Source: an uncultured Flavobacteriales bacterium (GTDB taxonomy: Bacteria > Bacteroidota > Bacteroidia > Flavobacteriales_E > Vicingaceae). From it: DNA of 64,000 nt. The stretch lies in assembly GCA_905479995.1 (NCBI GenBank), contig CAJQON010000015.1, positions 62,001-126,000 of the forward strand. The letters are read 5' to 3'. A model generated the notes under the pieces. The model did no database searches. It saw nothing but the letters and a program-made list of their open reading frames with translations, and was not told the DNA's origin. How positions within the stretch are numbered: the stretch's first letter is position 1; each line of letters begins with the position of its first letter. Positions 9,152 through 20,458 of the stretch are shown here, one piece after another. Made by a program: the position numbers and the translations under genes.

Positions 9152-10714
9152 ATGACCAACTTATTTTTATCAAGATTATTCCTAATCTCTTTTACATTTT
9201 TAAGTACATTTTTAGTTGCCCAAGATAAAAATGAACTAAAAATAGCCAATGATAATTTTTCTAAAAACAATTTTATTGAAGCCTTAGATGGTTATTTAGA
9301 ATTGATTGAAAGTACACCTGATGACACCAAGCTGAATTATAAGATTGGAGTATGCTACCTTAATACAAACATTGATAAGGCCAACGCGATTCCATACCTA
9401 GAAAAAGCGTCAAAACAAGAAGGCGCTAATCCTAATACGTTTTACTTATTGGGAAGAGCTTACCATTTTGCATATCGTTTTCCAGAAGCTGTTGCCTTAT
9501 TTGAAAAGTTTAAGGCTTTAGATAAAGGACATTCTGTGAATTTAGCGGATGTAGAGAAACAAATTGAATATTGTTATAATGCAATGGAGTTAATAAAATT
9601 TCCTTTAGATGTAAGTTTTAAAAACTTAGGAGCAGCAATTAATTCAACCACAGAGGACTATTATCCTTTTGTTCCTTTAGATGAAAATTTTCTAATTTAT
9701 AATTCTAAAAGAGATGATGGTAGTGAACAAATACCAAACGGGGAGTATAACGCTGAAATATACATGTCGCATGTAAAAAATGGAACATTTTCTAATGCAC
9801 GAAAATTAGATCAAAACGTAAATACTTTAGAAGGATCTGAAGAAATAGTTGGGATGTCGGGCGATGGTAAATTCTTATTGTTTTACTACGAAAACGAAGC
9901 TCATTATGGTGATTTAATTATAGCCGAATACGATGGCGAATCTGTAACCAATGTTGAAAAATTGCCTAAAGTTATCAATACAAAAAATCATGAAATTGCT
10001 GCATCAATTTCTAAATATGGAGATGTTATTTATTTTGCTAGTAACAGAGATGGTGGCTATGGTGGTGTAGATATTTATACTTCTCGAAGATTACCGAATG
10101 GAAAATGGGGGCCTGCTCAAAATATGGGGCCATCTATTAATACTCCGTTTGATGAGGATTTTCCAAATATTACAGCAGATAACAAAACGTTATATTTTAG
10201 TTCAAAAGGGCATACGAGTATGGGAGGATATGACATTTTTAAAGCTTCGTGGAATTCTATAAAAAGAAATTGGGGAGACGTTCAAAATGTTGGTTACCCT
10301 TTAAATACTCCAGAAGATAATACGAACTTTAGGTCGTCAAAATCAGGAAGAACAGGTTATATTTCTGCATTAAGAGCAAAGGGTTTTGGTAATTTAGATG
10401 TTTATGGAGTTACATTTAATGAAGTAGATCCGCAATATTCAGTATTAAAAGGATTCGTAAATGCTTCAGATTCAAGTGAGCAAATTAAAGATGTGTTTAT
10501 TTCGGTATTGGATTTAGCTACCGATGAATTGTATGGAAGTTACATGACCAACCCCTTGTCCGGGAGATACGTTATTATTCTTCCTCCCGGAAAATACAAT
10601 GTTTTGGTAGAAGTTCCAGGCTTTGAAATGTATTCTGAAAATCTTGAAATTTTTGGGAAAGGATCATTTAGAAGTACCATTAAAAAGGATTTTCCTTTAA
10701 AGAGAATTCATTAG
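9152..10714 (+). CDS. TPR and PD40 (WD40-like beta-propeller) repeat protein
   Basis: IYFASNRDGGYGGVDIYTSRR, LYFSSKGHTSMGGYDIFKA; start moved to MTNLFL, downstream of a TAATACTTTTG promoter-like motif. Confidence 0.8.
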   Translation: MTNLFLSRLFLISFTFLSTFLVAQDKNELKIANDNFSKNNFIEALDGYLELIESTPDDTKLNYKIGVCYLNTNIDKANAIPYLEKASKQEGANPNTFYLLGRAYHFAYRFPEAVALFEKFKALDKGHSVNLADVEKQIEYCYNAMELIKFPLDVSFKNLGAAINSTTEDYYPFVPLDENFLIYNSKRDDGSEQIPNGEYNAEIYMSHVKNGTFSNARKLDQNVNTLEGSEEIVGMSGDGKFLLFYYENEAHYGDLIIAEYDGESVTNVEKLPKVINTKNHEIAASISKYGDVIYFASNRDGGYGGVDIYTSRRLPNGKWGPAQNMGPSINTPFDEDFPNITADNKTLYFSSKGHTSMGGYDIFKASWNSIKRNWGDVQNVGYPLNTPEDNTNFRSSKSGRTGYISALRAKGFGNLDVYGVTFNEVDPQYSVLKGFVNASDSSEQIKDVFISVLDLATDELYGSYMTNPLSGRYVIILPPGKYNVLVEVPGFEMYSENLEIFGKGSFRSTIKKDFPLKRIH

Positions 10715-10821
10715 AAATCTGCTGACTTTTGGCCTTAAAACTCAAGTTATCAAACCTTATTAACATTGCTTGAAAATGGACGCTTTTTGAGCGAATTTTG
10801 AGTAACCTAAAATAACGGAAC

Positions 10822-11646
10822 ATGCAGCAATATTTAGATTTATTAGATCACATTTTAACGAACGGAAGTAACAAAGGAGATCGAACAGGAACAGGAACAG
10901 TAAGCTGTTTTGGGTATCAAATGCGTTTCGATTTAAGCAAAGGTTTTCCTTGTTTAACCACCAAAAAGCTACATTTAAAATCTATCGTTCATGAACTGTT
11001 GTGGTTTATTAAAGGCGATACCAACATTAAATACCTACAAGACAATGGTGTTAAAATTTGGGATGGTTGGGCAAACGATGAAGGAGATTTAGGACCTGTT
11101 TATGGTTACCAATGGAGGAATTGGAATGGAGATGGAGTAGATCAAATTACCGAATTAATAGATCAAATTAAAACCAACCCGAATAGTCGAAGATTATTGG
11201 TTTCAGCATGGAACCCAAGTGTAATGCCAGATACCACCGTTTCTTTTGAAGAAAATGTTGCCAATGGTAAAGCTGCTTTACCACCTTGTCATGCTTTTTT
11301 CCAGTTTTATGTAATGGACGGAAAATTATCATGTCAATTATACCAACGAAGCGCAGATACCTTTTTGGGTGTTCCATTTAACATTGCTTCATATGCTTTG
11401 TTTGCTATGATGGTAGCTCAAGTTTGTGACTTAGAACCAGGAGATTTTATTCACACTTTTGGAGATGTTCATTTGTACAACGACCATTTAGAACAAGCTC
11501 GGTTGCAATTAACAAGAGATCCTCGTCCATTGCCAACTATGAAAATAAATCCAAACGTAAAAAGCATATTTGACTTTAAGTTTGAAGATTTTGAATTGGT
11601 GAACTACGAACCTCACGCTCATATTAAAGCAGCAGTGTCTTTGTAA
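10822..11646 (+). CDS. thyA: thymidylate synthase
   Basis: [60 protein letters not shown]. Confidence 0.98.
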   Translation: MQQYLDLLDHILTNGSNKGDRTGTGTVSCFGYQMRFDLSKGFPCLTTKKLHLKSIVHELLWFIKGDTNIKYLQDNGVKIWDGWANDEGDLGPVYGYQWRNWNGDGVDQITELIDQIKTNPNSRRLLVSAWNPSVMPDTTVSFEENVANGKAALPPCHAFFQFYVMDGKLSCQLYQRSADTFLGVPFNIASYALFAMMVAQVCDLEPGDFIHTFGDVHLYNDHLEQARLQLTRDPRPLPTMKINPNVKSIFDFKFEDFELVNYEPHAHIKAAVSL

Positions 11647-12092
11647 TGGAAAAACTGAATTTACCGCAATACCCTTTAAAGCTAAAAAAAGAAGGAGGTA
11701 AGCAGTATATCTTTGATGTTATTCGTAAAAAGTATTTGGTACTCACTCCCGAAGAATGGGTGAGGCAAAACTTCATTCAATATTTAATTAGCGAAAAGGA
11801 GTATCCAGCAAGTTTAATTGCCATAGAAAAAGGCTTGAGACTTAATGAATTGCAAAAGCGCGCAGATGCTTTAGTATATAAAAATACAGACCCTATTGTT
11901 TTAATAGAATTTAAAGCACCAAAGATTAAAATTAACCAAGAAGTTTTTGAGCAAATAGGGCGATACAATAGCACTTTTAAAGTTCCTTACCTTATTGTTA
12001 GTAATGGATTTGATCATTACTGTGCTAAAATTAATTTTGAAAACAGCTCGTTTGAATTTTTGCACGAAATACCTAATTATGCCACGTTATAG
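11646..12092 (+). CDS. standalone HsdR N-terminal-like (type I restriction enzyme R protein N) domain protein
   Basis: KRADALVYKNTDPIVLIEFKAPKIKINQEVFEQIGRYN. Confidence 0.85.
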   Translation: MEKLNLPQYPLKLKKEGGKQYIFDVIRKKYLVLTPEEWVRQNFIQYLISEKEYPASLIAIEKGLRLNELQKRADALVYKNTDPIVLIEFKAPKIKINQEVFEQIGRYNSTFKVPYLIVSNGFDHYCAKINFENSSFEFLHEIPNYATL

Positions 12093-12178
12093 TAATTGTT
12101 TGGTAGATATACCTTTTTCTCAAATTTAGTAAAACAACTCTTTATCATCGATTAAAAAAGTTTACTTAACTTTAGATA

Positions 12179-14719
12179 ATGAAAAATATCCTATTAGTTC
12201 TTTTGTTGTCCTTTTCAGCTGTTCTTTATAGTCAGCACTCTAAGGTAAATTTGGCGCTTCAAGTTAAATTGGCCAAACAAAAAAATAAAGCGGAATTATT
12301 CCCTCTATTTATTACTGGAAATGCATTACAAATAAAGCAAGAAACTGAAAAGGTTGGAGGAAAGGCAATACGATCTACCGGAGATGTTGTTCAAGTAAAG
12401 CTGCCTGTGGGAGCCATTGAATCGTTTTCTAAAAACACTTTTGTACAAAGCATTCCTTACTCTTTTTCGAAAGGAAGAACGCTTGCCGATACTATGATTA
12501 TTCATAATGATGTAGTACCGGTTCACAATGGAGATGCACCTTTGTTTCAAGAGTACACTGGTAAAGGAGTTGTTTTTGGGTTAATAGATACTGGTCATGA
12601 TATTGACCATCCTGACTTTAAAGATACTTTAGGGAACACTAGAATTTACCGTTTGTGGGATCAAGTTGCTAGTATTAAGTGGGATTCAGCATCCATTAAT
12701 AATGCGACTTGTACCCATACAGATTATGGAAGCACTTCGCATGGTACACAGGTTTCTGGCATTGGAGCAGGTAATGGCTTAGCGCTAAATAAATTTGTTG
12801 GTGTTGCACCTGAGGCTACAATTGTAGCTGTGGCAAGTGATTTTAGTTCACCCAATTGGTTAACAACTGTAGTAGATGCTGTAGATTACATTTATGCTGT
12901 TGCAGATTCATTAAACATGCCATGTGTTATTAATATTAGTGCTGGAACTTATTTTGGGTCTCACGATGCTACAGACCCTGCAGCTAAATTAATTGACAGC
13001 TTAGTTAATTATAAATCTGGTAGAGCATTGGTTTGTGCAGCAGGAAATTGTGGAGCCATTAAGTGGCATGTGGAACAAACTGTAACTGCTGACACCTCAT
13101 TCTCCTGGTTAAAGTACAACCCTTCTTCTGCTTTTGGTTTTGGTTCTGTTTACTATGAAGTATGGTCTGATACGGCAGATTTTAACAATGTGGATTATGC
13201 TTTTGGTGCAAATTTACCTAGTGGAACTTTTGAAGAAAGAGGGAGAACCTCGTTTTTTAACATTAAAAATAGGTTAGGTTCATTTAAAGATACCATTTGG
13301 AATGGATCAAATATTTTAGCAATTGTTGATGCTTATGGAGAACTGCAAGGCGATAAGTATTTGTTAGAAGTAATGCTTAACGAACCTGATTCAAACACCT
13401 ACAACTTTAGTATTTTAAGTACAGGTTCAGGGCAATTTGATTTTTGGTCAACTACAGCTTTAGGAACTTCAGAAATTATAGCTACAGGTTTGCCTACTGC
13501 AGCAGTTTATCCACCAATAGCTTTTTATACTTTGCCAGATACGTTAAAAACAACAGTAAGTAGCTTTACCTGTTCACCTACTGTTCTTACAGTAGCAAAT
13601 TTTATTAACCGAAGTACCTATTACGATGTTGACAGTATTTTGAGAATTCAGCCTTATGAGGTTGGTAAGTTATCGGAATCATCTAGTAGAGGTCCAGATA
13701 GAAGAGGAAATCAAAAACCAGATATTGGTGCAACTGGAGATCAGACTTTTGGAGCAAATTCTGCAGCAGTATGTGCAGCTGCAATGGCGGCAAGTCCATC
13801 CAATAGAGCAAAAGTGGCATTGGGCGGAATGCATCGAAGAAATGGAGGAACCTCAATGGCTTCTCCAGTAATAGCTGGAACGGTAGCTTTATATTTTCAA
13901 AAATGCCCAAATGCAACTATGGCTGAAGTTAAAGCAGCAATTACAGGCAGTGCTAAAGTTGACTTGCAAACAGGAAGCGTTCCAAATGTAGGGTATGGCC
14001 ATGGTAAAGTTGATGCTTTTGCAGCTTTAAACTATTCAAATTATACAGTGACTTTAGCTCCAGATAAGGATGTTTGTGCTGGAGATAGTATTCAAATTAC
14101 ACCCGGAACTTATTCTACCTACCTTTGGTCAAATGGAGATACTTCCAACACTGTTTATATAGATTCTACCGAGCAAGTTTATGTATCGGTGAGTAACGCA
14201 AGCGGATGTATTGCTCATTCTGACACAATAAATGTAACCTGGCGTCCATTGCCTGTAGTAGGAAACATTACTGTTGTTGGTAATGATACCTTAATTTATA
14301 CCACGAATTTAAACATCCAATGGTATTACAATAATGGTATTATTCCTTCTGAAACTGATACCTTGCATCAAGTGGCAAATAATGGTGACTATTATGCTGA
14401 AATAACAGATAGTTTAGGCTGTAAGAGTAATACCGATACGGTAAATATTATTTTGTTGGGTATTGAAAATTTTGAAAATAATGCTATTAATATTTATCCA
14501 AACCCAACATCAGGAAACCTAACGGTTGAAACCAATCAAGCTGACATTACTAGTATTTCTATATTAAATGTATTGGGAGAAGAAGTAATTAATCGCATCG
14601 TTAAGGGTAATGAGAGTCGCATTGTTTTCGACCTTAATAATTATGCTGAAGGTATTTATTATGTAAAAGTTAAATCTAACGAAAAAGAATACCTCCAAAA
14701 GCTGATTTTGGTTCGTTAG
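12179..14719 (+). CDS. S8 (subtilisin-like) serine peptidase with T9SS type A sorting domain
   Basis: VFGLIDTGHDIDHPDF, HGTQVSGIGAG, GGTSMASPVIAGTVALY; C-term IYPNPTSGNLTVE...GIYYVKVKSNEKEYLQKLILVR. Confidence 0.92.
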   Translation: MKNILLVLLLSFSAVLYSQHSKVNLALQVKLAKQKNKAELFPLFITGNALQIKQETEKVGGKAIRSTGDVVQVKLPVGAIESFSKNTFVQSIPYSFSKGRTLADTMIIHNDVVPVHNGDAPLFQEYTGKGVVFGLIDTGHDIDHPDFKDTLGNTRIYRLWDQVASIKWDSASINNATCTHTDYGSTSHGTQVSGIGAGNGLALNKFVGVAPEATIVAVASDFSSPNWLTTVVDAVDYIYAVADSLNMPCVINISAGTYFGSHDATDPAAKLIDSLVNYKSGRALVCAAGNCGAIKWHVEQTVTADTSFSWLKYNPSSAFGFGSVYYEVWSDTADFNNVDYAFGANLPSGTFEERGRTSFFNIKNRLGSFKDTIWNGSNILAIVDAYGELQGDKYLLEVMLNEPDSNTYNFSILSTGSGQFDFWSTTALGTSEIIATGLPTAAVYPPIAFYTLPDTLKTTVSSFTCSPTVLTVANFINRSTYYDVDSILRIQPYEVGKLSESSSRGPDRRGNQKPDIGATGDQTFGANSAAVCAAAMAASPSNRAKVALGGMHRRNGGTSMASPVIAGTVALYFQKCPNATMAEVKAAITGSAKVDLQTGSVPNVGYGHGKVDAFAALNYSNYTVTLAPDKDVCAGDSIQITPGTYSTYLWSNGDTSNTVYIDSTEQVYVSVSNASGCIAHSDTINVTWRPLPVVGNITVVGNDTLIYTTNLNIQWYYNNGIIPSETDTLHQVANNGDYYAEITDSLGCKSNTDTVNIILLGIENFENNAINIYPNPTSGNLTVETNQADITSISILNVLGEEVINRIVKGNESRIVFDLNNYAEGIYYVKVKSNEKEYLQKLILVR

Positions 14720-14768
14720 TTAAAAGAGGTAAATGGTTTTGTCTTTTATTGTTACCTTCGTTTATAAG

Positions 14769-17492
14769 ATGAATAACGCTTTATTTAACATAAAATTATA
14801 CTGTTTAGTTTGGACATTTTTATTGGCAACTCTAACTAATGGGCAGTTTCAAGATGAGGTATTGTCTCAAACGATTATTTTTAAAATAAAAGAAACGCAT
14901 CGGGCTAAATGTTCAATAACTAAAATTGATGATGATCGTTTTAATTCTTTATTGAATGAAGTAGGTGTTTCAAAACTTCAAAAGATATTCCCAAATAAGC
15001 AAAAAGAAGAACGTACAGATTTTATTGATTTGTCGTTAATTTATGAGTTGCATTATACCAAGAGTTTTACCATTCAAGAAGTTATAGCTAAAATTAATTG
15101 GCTTAAAATTACAGATTACGTAGAACCTTACTACTTGCCAAAGTTGTGTTTTACACCAAACGATACCTTATTAATTGACCAATGGTACATTACAAAAATT
15201 GATGCCGAAAATGCTTGGACCACTCAAAAAGGTGACACAAATATTGTCATTGGAATTACAGATACAGGTTGGGATCCAACTCATCCTGATTTGGTTGATA
15301 ACGTAAAAAAGAATTATGCCGATCCAATTAATGGATTGGATGATGATGCCGATGGATACATTGACAATTATTTGGGATGGGATTTAGGTAGTAATGATAA
15401 TGATGCCTTGTGGGAATCTACTGGACATGGTGTTTATGTTACTGGTTTGGCTGCTGCTGCAACCAATAATGTTACAGGGGTAGCAGGAGTGGGGTTTAAT
15501 ACCAAATTTTTGCCTGTAAAAATATCTGACAATATAGGTATACTTACACAAGCTTATCAAGGTGTTGTTTATGCCGCAGATCATGGTTGTGATATCATCA
15601 ACTGCTCTTGGGGCAGCTTTACACCTTCTCAATTTAATAAAAGTATTATCGATTACGCCATTGTAAATAAAGGTTGTATGGTTGTTGGTGCAGTAGGAAA
15701 TGACAATGGAGATAATGTATTTTATCCGGCTGGATATCCAGGTGTTTTTAGTGTTGCTGCTACGGAGCAAAACGATTTAAAAAAGAACAATTCTAATTAT
15801 GGTTATTATGTCGATATTTCTGCTCCAGGAGAGGCAATGAAAACCACTGGACCAAATGGTGGTTATGGTGTTAATGGTGGAACATCTATGGCTGCTCCAA
15901 TAGTGGCTGGTGCTGCTGCAATTGTAAAATCTCAATATCCAGCATACACCAACGAGCAAATTATTGCAGTTTTACGCGCTACAGCCGATGATTTAAATAT
16001 ATTGAATCCAACCTTTGAAGATAAGCTGGGGAGTGGAAGAGTCAATTTATTTAAAGGAGTAAACACTTCAAATCCTAAATTTATTGAATTAACCAATTAC
16101 ACGACAACAGACAACAATAACAACATTTTTGTTTTGGGAGATACCATTTTAATTGAAGGGTTTTTTACCAATTGGTTAGATCCTTTGAGTGGTTTGTCTG
16201 TCACAATAAGTTCTACATCTCCTTATGTAAATGTGTTAGATGGAGTAACCAATTTACCTGTTATGGCAACTTTAATGTCAACGACTAATGTTTTAGATAA
16301 ATTTGCTGTTGAAGTATTGGGTTTAGCTCCATTAAATGAAGTGGTTACGTTTAAAGCTGTTATTACCAATGGTAGTTATACCAGTACAGAATATTTTACG
16401 ATTATTTTAAATACAGACTATTTGCACTTGGAAGAAAACTTAATTGCCACAACCATTACGAGCAAAGGAAAAATTGGTTTTAATGACACCTTAAATACTG
16501 TTGGGTTAGGATTTGCTTACAAGGGCAATCAATTGCTTTTTGAAGCAGGATTGATGATAGGTAATAGTACTAGTAGAGTAGCAAGTTCGGTAAGAGGTGT
16601 GAGTGGTTGGGAGGATGATTTTCAGGCAAGTCTGAATGTACAGGAAAAACCACCTTTTAAATCTTCTAAAGACCTTTATGGTGTTATGGATAATGCTTTG
16701 ATGGCATCACCTTTGGAGTTAAATGTGGTACACTATTCATATGCTTATAAAAATGCTCCAGATGATAAATTTGTTATTCTTTATTATGAAATTGAAAATA
16801 TGAGCAGTAGCACCATTAATAATTTGTATGCTGGAATTTTTGCAGATTGGGACATCAAGAATGCTACTGCAAATAAAGCGGGTTATGATGCCAGTAGAAG
16901 TTTGGGTTACGTTTATGCGATGGATAAGGACAGTTTGTATGCTGCTATAAAAGTACTTTCTACTGCTACTGTAAATAATTATGCATTTGATTTAGATGGT
17001 AGTTCTGGAATTGATGTAAACGGTGGTGGATTTACAACGGCTGAAAAATATACTGCAATGTCAACAACTAAAAATACTGCTGGAGATCCAACCGGTAAAG
17101 ATGTGGCTCATGCTGTTTCTACTGGGAATGTTTTGTTATTACCCGGGCAAAAAATGGTTGCTGCTTTTGCCTTAATTGCTGGAGACAGTTTATTGGATAT
17201 CCAAGCAAGTGCTGATGCTGCTCAGTTAAGGTTTAACAGTGATAATTTAAGTGTAACTGAAAGCATAGAGAATAATCAAATTCAAATTTATCCTAACCCT
17301 ACAAAAGGATTTTTTAAGATTAATACTAAGTTAACTATTGATAAGGTAGTGTTAAGAAATTTGTTAGGAGAAATTGTCGCTACTTTTCCATCTAATCAAA
17401 TAGACATATCCAATCAACCTGATGGAGTTTATTTAGTTGAGGTAGTAACTGATAAATCGATTGAAGTAAAGAAGATATTATTGGTTAAGTAA
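14769..17492 (+). CDS. S8 (subtilisin-like) serine peptidase with T9SS type A sorting domain
   Basis: IGITDTGWDPTHPDL, GHGVYVTGLAA, GGTSMAAPIVAGAAAIV; C-term IYPNPTKGFFKINT...KKILLVK. Confidence 0.92.
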   Translation: MNNALFNIKLYCLVWTFLLATLTNGQFQDEVLSQTIIFKIKETHRAKCSITKIDDDRFNSLLNEVGVSKLQKIFPNKQKEERTDFIDLSLIYELHYTKSFTIQEVIAKINWLKITDYVEPYYLPKLCFTPNDTLLIDQWYITKIDAENAWTTQKGDTNIVIGITDTGWDPTHPDLVDNVKKNYADPINGLDDDADGYIDNYLGWDLGSNDNDALWESTGHGVYVTGLAAAATNNVTGVAGVGFNTKFLPVKISDNIGILTQAYQGVVYAADHGCDIINCSWGSFTPSQFNKSIIDYAIVNKGCMVVGAVGNDNGDNVFYPAGYPGVFSVAATEQNDLKKNNSNYGYYVDISAPGEAMKTTGPNGGYGVNGGTSMAAPIVAGAAAIVKSQYPAYTNEQIIAVLRATADDLNILNPTFEDKLGSGRVNLFKGVNTSNPKFIELTNYTTTDNNNNIFVLGDTILIEGFFTNWLDPLSGLSVTISSTSPYVNVLDGVTNLPVMATLMSTTNVLDKFAVEVLGLAPLNEVVTFKAVITNGSYTSTEYFTIILNTDYLHLEENLIATTITSKGKIGFNDTLNTVGLGFAYKGNQLLFEAGLMIGNSTSRVASSVRGVSGWEDDFQASLNVQEKPPFKSSKDLYGVMDNALMASPLELNVVHYSYAYKNAPDDKFVILYYEIENMSSSTINNLYAGIFADWDIKNATANKAGYDASRSLGYVYAMDKDSLYAAIKVLSTATVNNYAFDLDGSSGIDVNGGGFTTAEKYTAMSTTKNTAGDPTGKDVAHAVSTGNVLLLPGQKMVAAFALIAGDSLLDIQASADAAQLRFNSDNLSVTESIENNQIQIYPNPTKGFFKINTKLTIDKVVLRNLLGEIVATFPSNQIDISNQPDGVYLVEVVTDKSIEVKKILLVK

Positions 17493-17494
17493 GA

Positions 17495-18265
17495 TTAATT
17501 GTCAATAAATTTCTTCAACTCTTCTTTGCTGTATTCTAAATTAAAGGCTTCGTTTAGTTTCTTGTAATTGTCTACATCAAAAGCATATTGAAACATGTAT
17601 TTGGCAAATTCTAATCGGGTTTCTTCGTATTCAAACAGTAAAATAAGCTCAAGAATTTGGTCAACTAAAAAGCAAGGTTCATCCATAAAAGAAATGGCTT
17701 CTTTAATTTTTTCTAGCTTGCTATCGTCTATTGATTCGGTGTTAATTTTGTTTTTTAAAACAATCAGTTCTTCAGATTTAATAGGGAAGGCACAAGCTAT
17801 TTTTCCTTTATAATCTTCTAAATGGTAGTAATCTTCAAACTCTGGCGTGTATGACGTATCTATTACAACTGTATCAACTTTGGTAATTAATTTTTGTTCA
17901 ACACCGCTCGATACATAAGAAATTTCACCTATTGTTTTGGAGGATTCGTAACTTAACTCAGGGAGCATTTTGGTTAATTGAATTCCAGTTTTCGAAACGG
18001 AATACAAATGCATAAAGCCATCATCTAATAAGTATAGATTAGATTTTACTGTTGTGGTATCTCCGTTAAATTCGATTTGAACAACGTGCATGTTCTTTGA
18101 ATTTAAGTCGTTTATTCTAATGTCAGTAGTAAAGTTGGAGTACTGTTCTTTTTTATTGATGCTAACTCTAAAAGCATCGGGTCCACTAAAAATTACTGAA
18201 CAGTTTTGAGCATAGCTTGATACAGTAATAATGAAACAGGCTACTATTAATACATGTTTAGTCAC
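17495..18265 (-). CDS. hypothetical secreted protein (DUF4476-like C-terminus possible)
   Basis: Signal peptide; 256-aa ORF. Confidence 0.55.
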   Translation of the reverse strand: MTKHVLIVACFIITVSSYAQNCSVIFSGPDAFRVSINKKEQYSNFTTDIRINDLNSKNMHVVQIEFNGDTTTVKSNLYLLDDGFMHLYSVSKTGIQLTKMLPELSYESSKTIGEISYVSSGVEQKLITKVDTVVIDTSYTPEFEDYYHLEDYKGKIACAFPIKSEELIVLKNKINTESIDDSKLEKIKEAISFMDEPCFLVDQILELILLFEYEETRLEFAKYMFQYAFDVDNYKKLNEAFNLEYSKEELKKFIDN

Positions 18266-19104
18266 TAACTAAAAAACTCGTTAAATTTAAATGTTTCTTT
18301 TAAACGAACACCTTTTTCGGTATGTTGTACAGTGCAGCATTCATTTACATGGTCGTGTTCAAAAAACAAAATGTAATCGTTATCAGCTGCTGTCTTTAAA
18401 AAGTTAGCTTTTTCGTCTAAAGTTAATAAAGGCCTAGTATCATATCCCATCACATATGGCACAGGCAAGTGTCCAACAGAAGGGAGTAGATCAGCCATAA
18501 AAACCACTGTTCTATCTTGGTATTTTATGTGTGGTATCATTTGGGCATCAGTATGTCCATTTACCATTAAAATATCAAAATAATCAAAGCCTTCCTTATC
18601 AATAAACTTAAGTTGATCGAGCTCTATCATTGGAATAATGTTTTCACTTAAAAATGAAGCTTTCTCTCTGCTGTTGGGTTCAGTTGCCCATTTCCAGTGA
18701 GAGCTATTGGTCCAATAATTGGCATTTTTAAAAGTCGCTTCAAACTTAGTTCTGTCTCTATTCCATTTAATTCCGCCACCACAATGATCAAAGTGTAAGT
18801 GGGTTAAAAATACATCTGTAATATCATCGGGATGAAACCCTAATTTCTTGATGTTTCCTTCTAAGGTTTCATCACCAAACATATAGTAATAGCTAAAAAA
18901 CTTTTCACTTTGCTTGTCGCCCATACCATTATCGATGAGTATTAATCTGTCACCATCTTCAATTAACATACACCTTAGCGCCCAGCTACACATGTTATTG
19001 TTGTCGGCAGGGTTGGTTCTTTGCCAAATACTTTTAGGCACAACACCAAACATGGCGCCACCATCTAATTTGAAGTTTCCAGTATTTAAAGGATGTATTT
19101 TCAT
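18265..19104 (-). CDS. MBL-fold metallo-hydrolase
   Basis: DVFLTHLHFDHCGGGIKW; MVNGHTDAQMIPHI; FEHDHVNECC. Confidence 0.9.
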   Translation of the reverse strand: MKIHPLNTGNFKLDGGAMFGVVPKSIWQRTNPADNNNMCSWALRCMLIEDGDRLILIDNGMGDKQSEKFFSYYYMFGDETLEGNIKKLGFHPDDITDVFLTHLHFDHCGGGIKWNRDRTKFEATFKNANYWTNSSHWKWATEPNSREKASFLSENIIPMIELDQLKFIDKEGFDYFDILMVNGHTDAQMIPHIKYQDRTVVFMADLLPSVGHLPVPYVMGYDTRPLLTLDEKANFLKTAADNDYILFFEHDHVNECCTVQHTEKGVRLKETFKFNEFFS

Positions 19105-20376
19105 TTAGTCTTTATAAAATTGGTCAAAAACTTTTACCATCATGTTGTGATCTTCTCTACCTGCCATTTCTCTAATGCTGTGCATTGATAACATTGGGTT
19201 GCCAATATCAATGGCCGGAACGCCTAATTTTGAAGCTGTCATTGGTCCAATAGTAGAGCCACAGCCCATGTCGTTTCTTCCACAAAAATCTTGAAAAGGA
19301 ACTTTGGCTTTATTACAAATCTGCTTAAATTGAGCAATAGTTTTTCCATCCGTTGCATAACGCATGTTGGCATTACTTTTAATTACTGGACCTCTATTCA
19401 TAAGTGGTTTGTGATTAGGATCATGTACCTCTATGTAACAAGGATGTACAGCATGTGCCATATCTGCTGAGATAAAGTAAGATTTAGCCATGGTTTGTAA
19501 TAACTCAACTTCTGTTAAACCAAAGTTGGCTACAATTCTTTTAGTGGTAGCTTCTAAAAAGTTAGAATCTGCACCATTTTGAGTGTTAGAACCTATTTCT
19601 TCGTTATGAAAGTAAGCTGCTACTTGAAAGTGGTCGTTGCTATTTTTTTGTGTTTTAATCGCTTCAAATGAAGCATGAACCATAGCTAGGTTGTCCATTC
19701 TTGGAGAGAAAATAAATTCTTCTTTCATTCCTCCAAATGCTGATGCTTCAGAATCGAATAAGAATAAATCGGTGCTCAACACTTCGTTTTTCGTTTTCAT
19801 TTCCTTTTGCAGCACTTTATTGAAGTCTACTTTGTCATCCAATCCTAAAATTGGCATCATTTGCGTTTGTGGGTTAACCTTAAAACCATTGCTATTAACC
19901 TCTCGGTCTAAATGAATAGCCAACCTTGGTACCCTTACTTTAAATGGCAATGTAACTAAGTGCTTTTCAATTTCACCTTTCTTGTTTTCAGTAAAAACTC
20001 TACCGCCAATCAATAAATCTTTATCAAACCAGCTGGTTAGCAATACACCGCCATAAATTTCTATGTTTAACAGTTGGTAGCCTTCTTTACTGGAAGTTGG
20101 GTTGCTTTTCACCTTTAAGCAAGGAGAATCGGTGTGCGCTCCAATAAATTTAAAGCTAGTTTTATTACTTACTTTTTTAGGAGAAGTAAAAATAATAATG
20201 GAAGCATCTTCTCTAATTACAAAGTACTTGCTGTTGGGTTTAAGCTTCCAGCTTTCTGTTTCGTTTAATTGCTCATAGTTCAAGTTGTTTAACTCATTTT
20301 TTAGTTCCTCAACCGCATGAAAAGCAGTTGTACTTTTATTAACAAATGAAATTAAGTTTTTTGAATAATCGGCCAT
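19105..20376 (-). CDS. M18 family aminopeptidase
   Basis: FIGAHTDSPCLKVKSNP, FHNEEIGSNTQNGADS, DMAHAVHPCY, GCGSTIGPMTASKLGVPAIDIGNPMLSMHSIREMAG. Confidence 0.93.
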   Translation of the reverse strand: MADYSKNLISFVNKSTTAFHAVEELKNELNNLNYEQLNETESWKLKPNSKYFVIREDASIIIFTSPKKVSNKTSFKFIGAHTDSPCLKVKSNPTSSKEGYQLLNIEIYGGVLLTSWFDKDLLIGGRVFTENKKGEIEKHLVTLPFKVRVPRLAIHLDREVNSNGFKVNPQTQMMPILGLDDKVDFNKVLQKEMKTKNEVLSTDLFLFDSEASAFGGMKEEFIFSPRMDNLAMVHASFEAIKTQKNSNDHFQVAAYFHNEEIGSNTQNGADSNFLEATTKRIVANFGLTEVELLQTMAKSYFISADMAHAVHPCYIEVHDPNHKPLMNRGPVIKSNANMRYATDGKTIAQFKQICNKAKVPFQDFCGRNDMGCGSTIGPMTASKLGVPAIDIGNPMLSMHSIREMAGREDHNMMVKVFDQFYKD

Positions 20377-20458
20377 TGTTTGTTTTATTGGTGCGTAAAA
20401 ATTTGAATAGCTAAAGGTAAAAAATATGTTTTGATTAAAATAGTGGGTTTAGTATTAA

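Noticed and set aside
11646-12092. Restriction-modification remnant
   Set aside because: Standalone HsdR-N-like proteins are common housekeeping-context genes in Bacteroidota; no M or S subunits nearby.
13656-13916. Overlapping plus/minus ORFs inside the S8 protease
   Set aside because: Alternative-frame readings of the catalytic region; the main frame carries clear protease motifs.
15384-15959. Antisense ORFs within the second S8 protease gene
   Set aside because: Ser/Ile/Thr-rich shadow ORFs of a conserved coding region.
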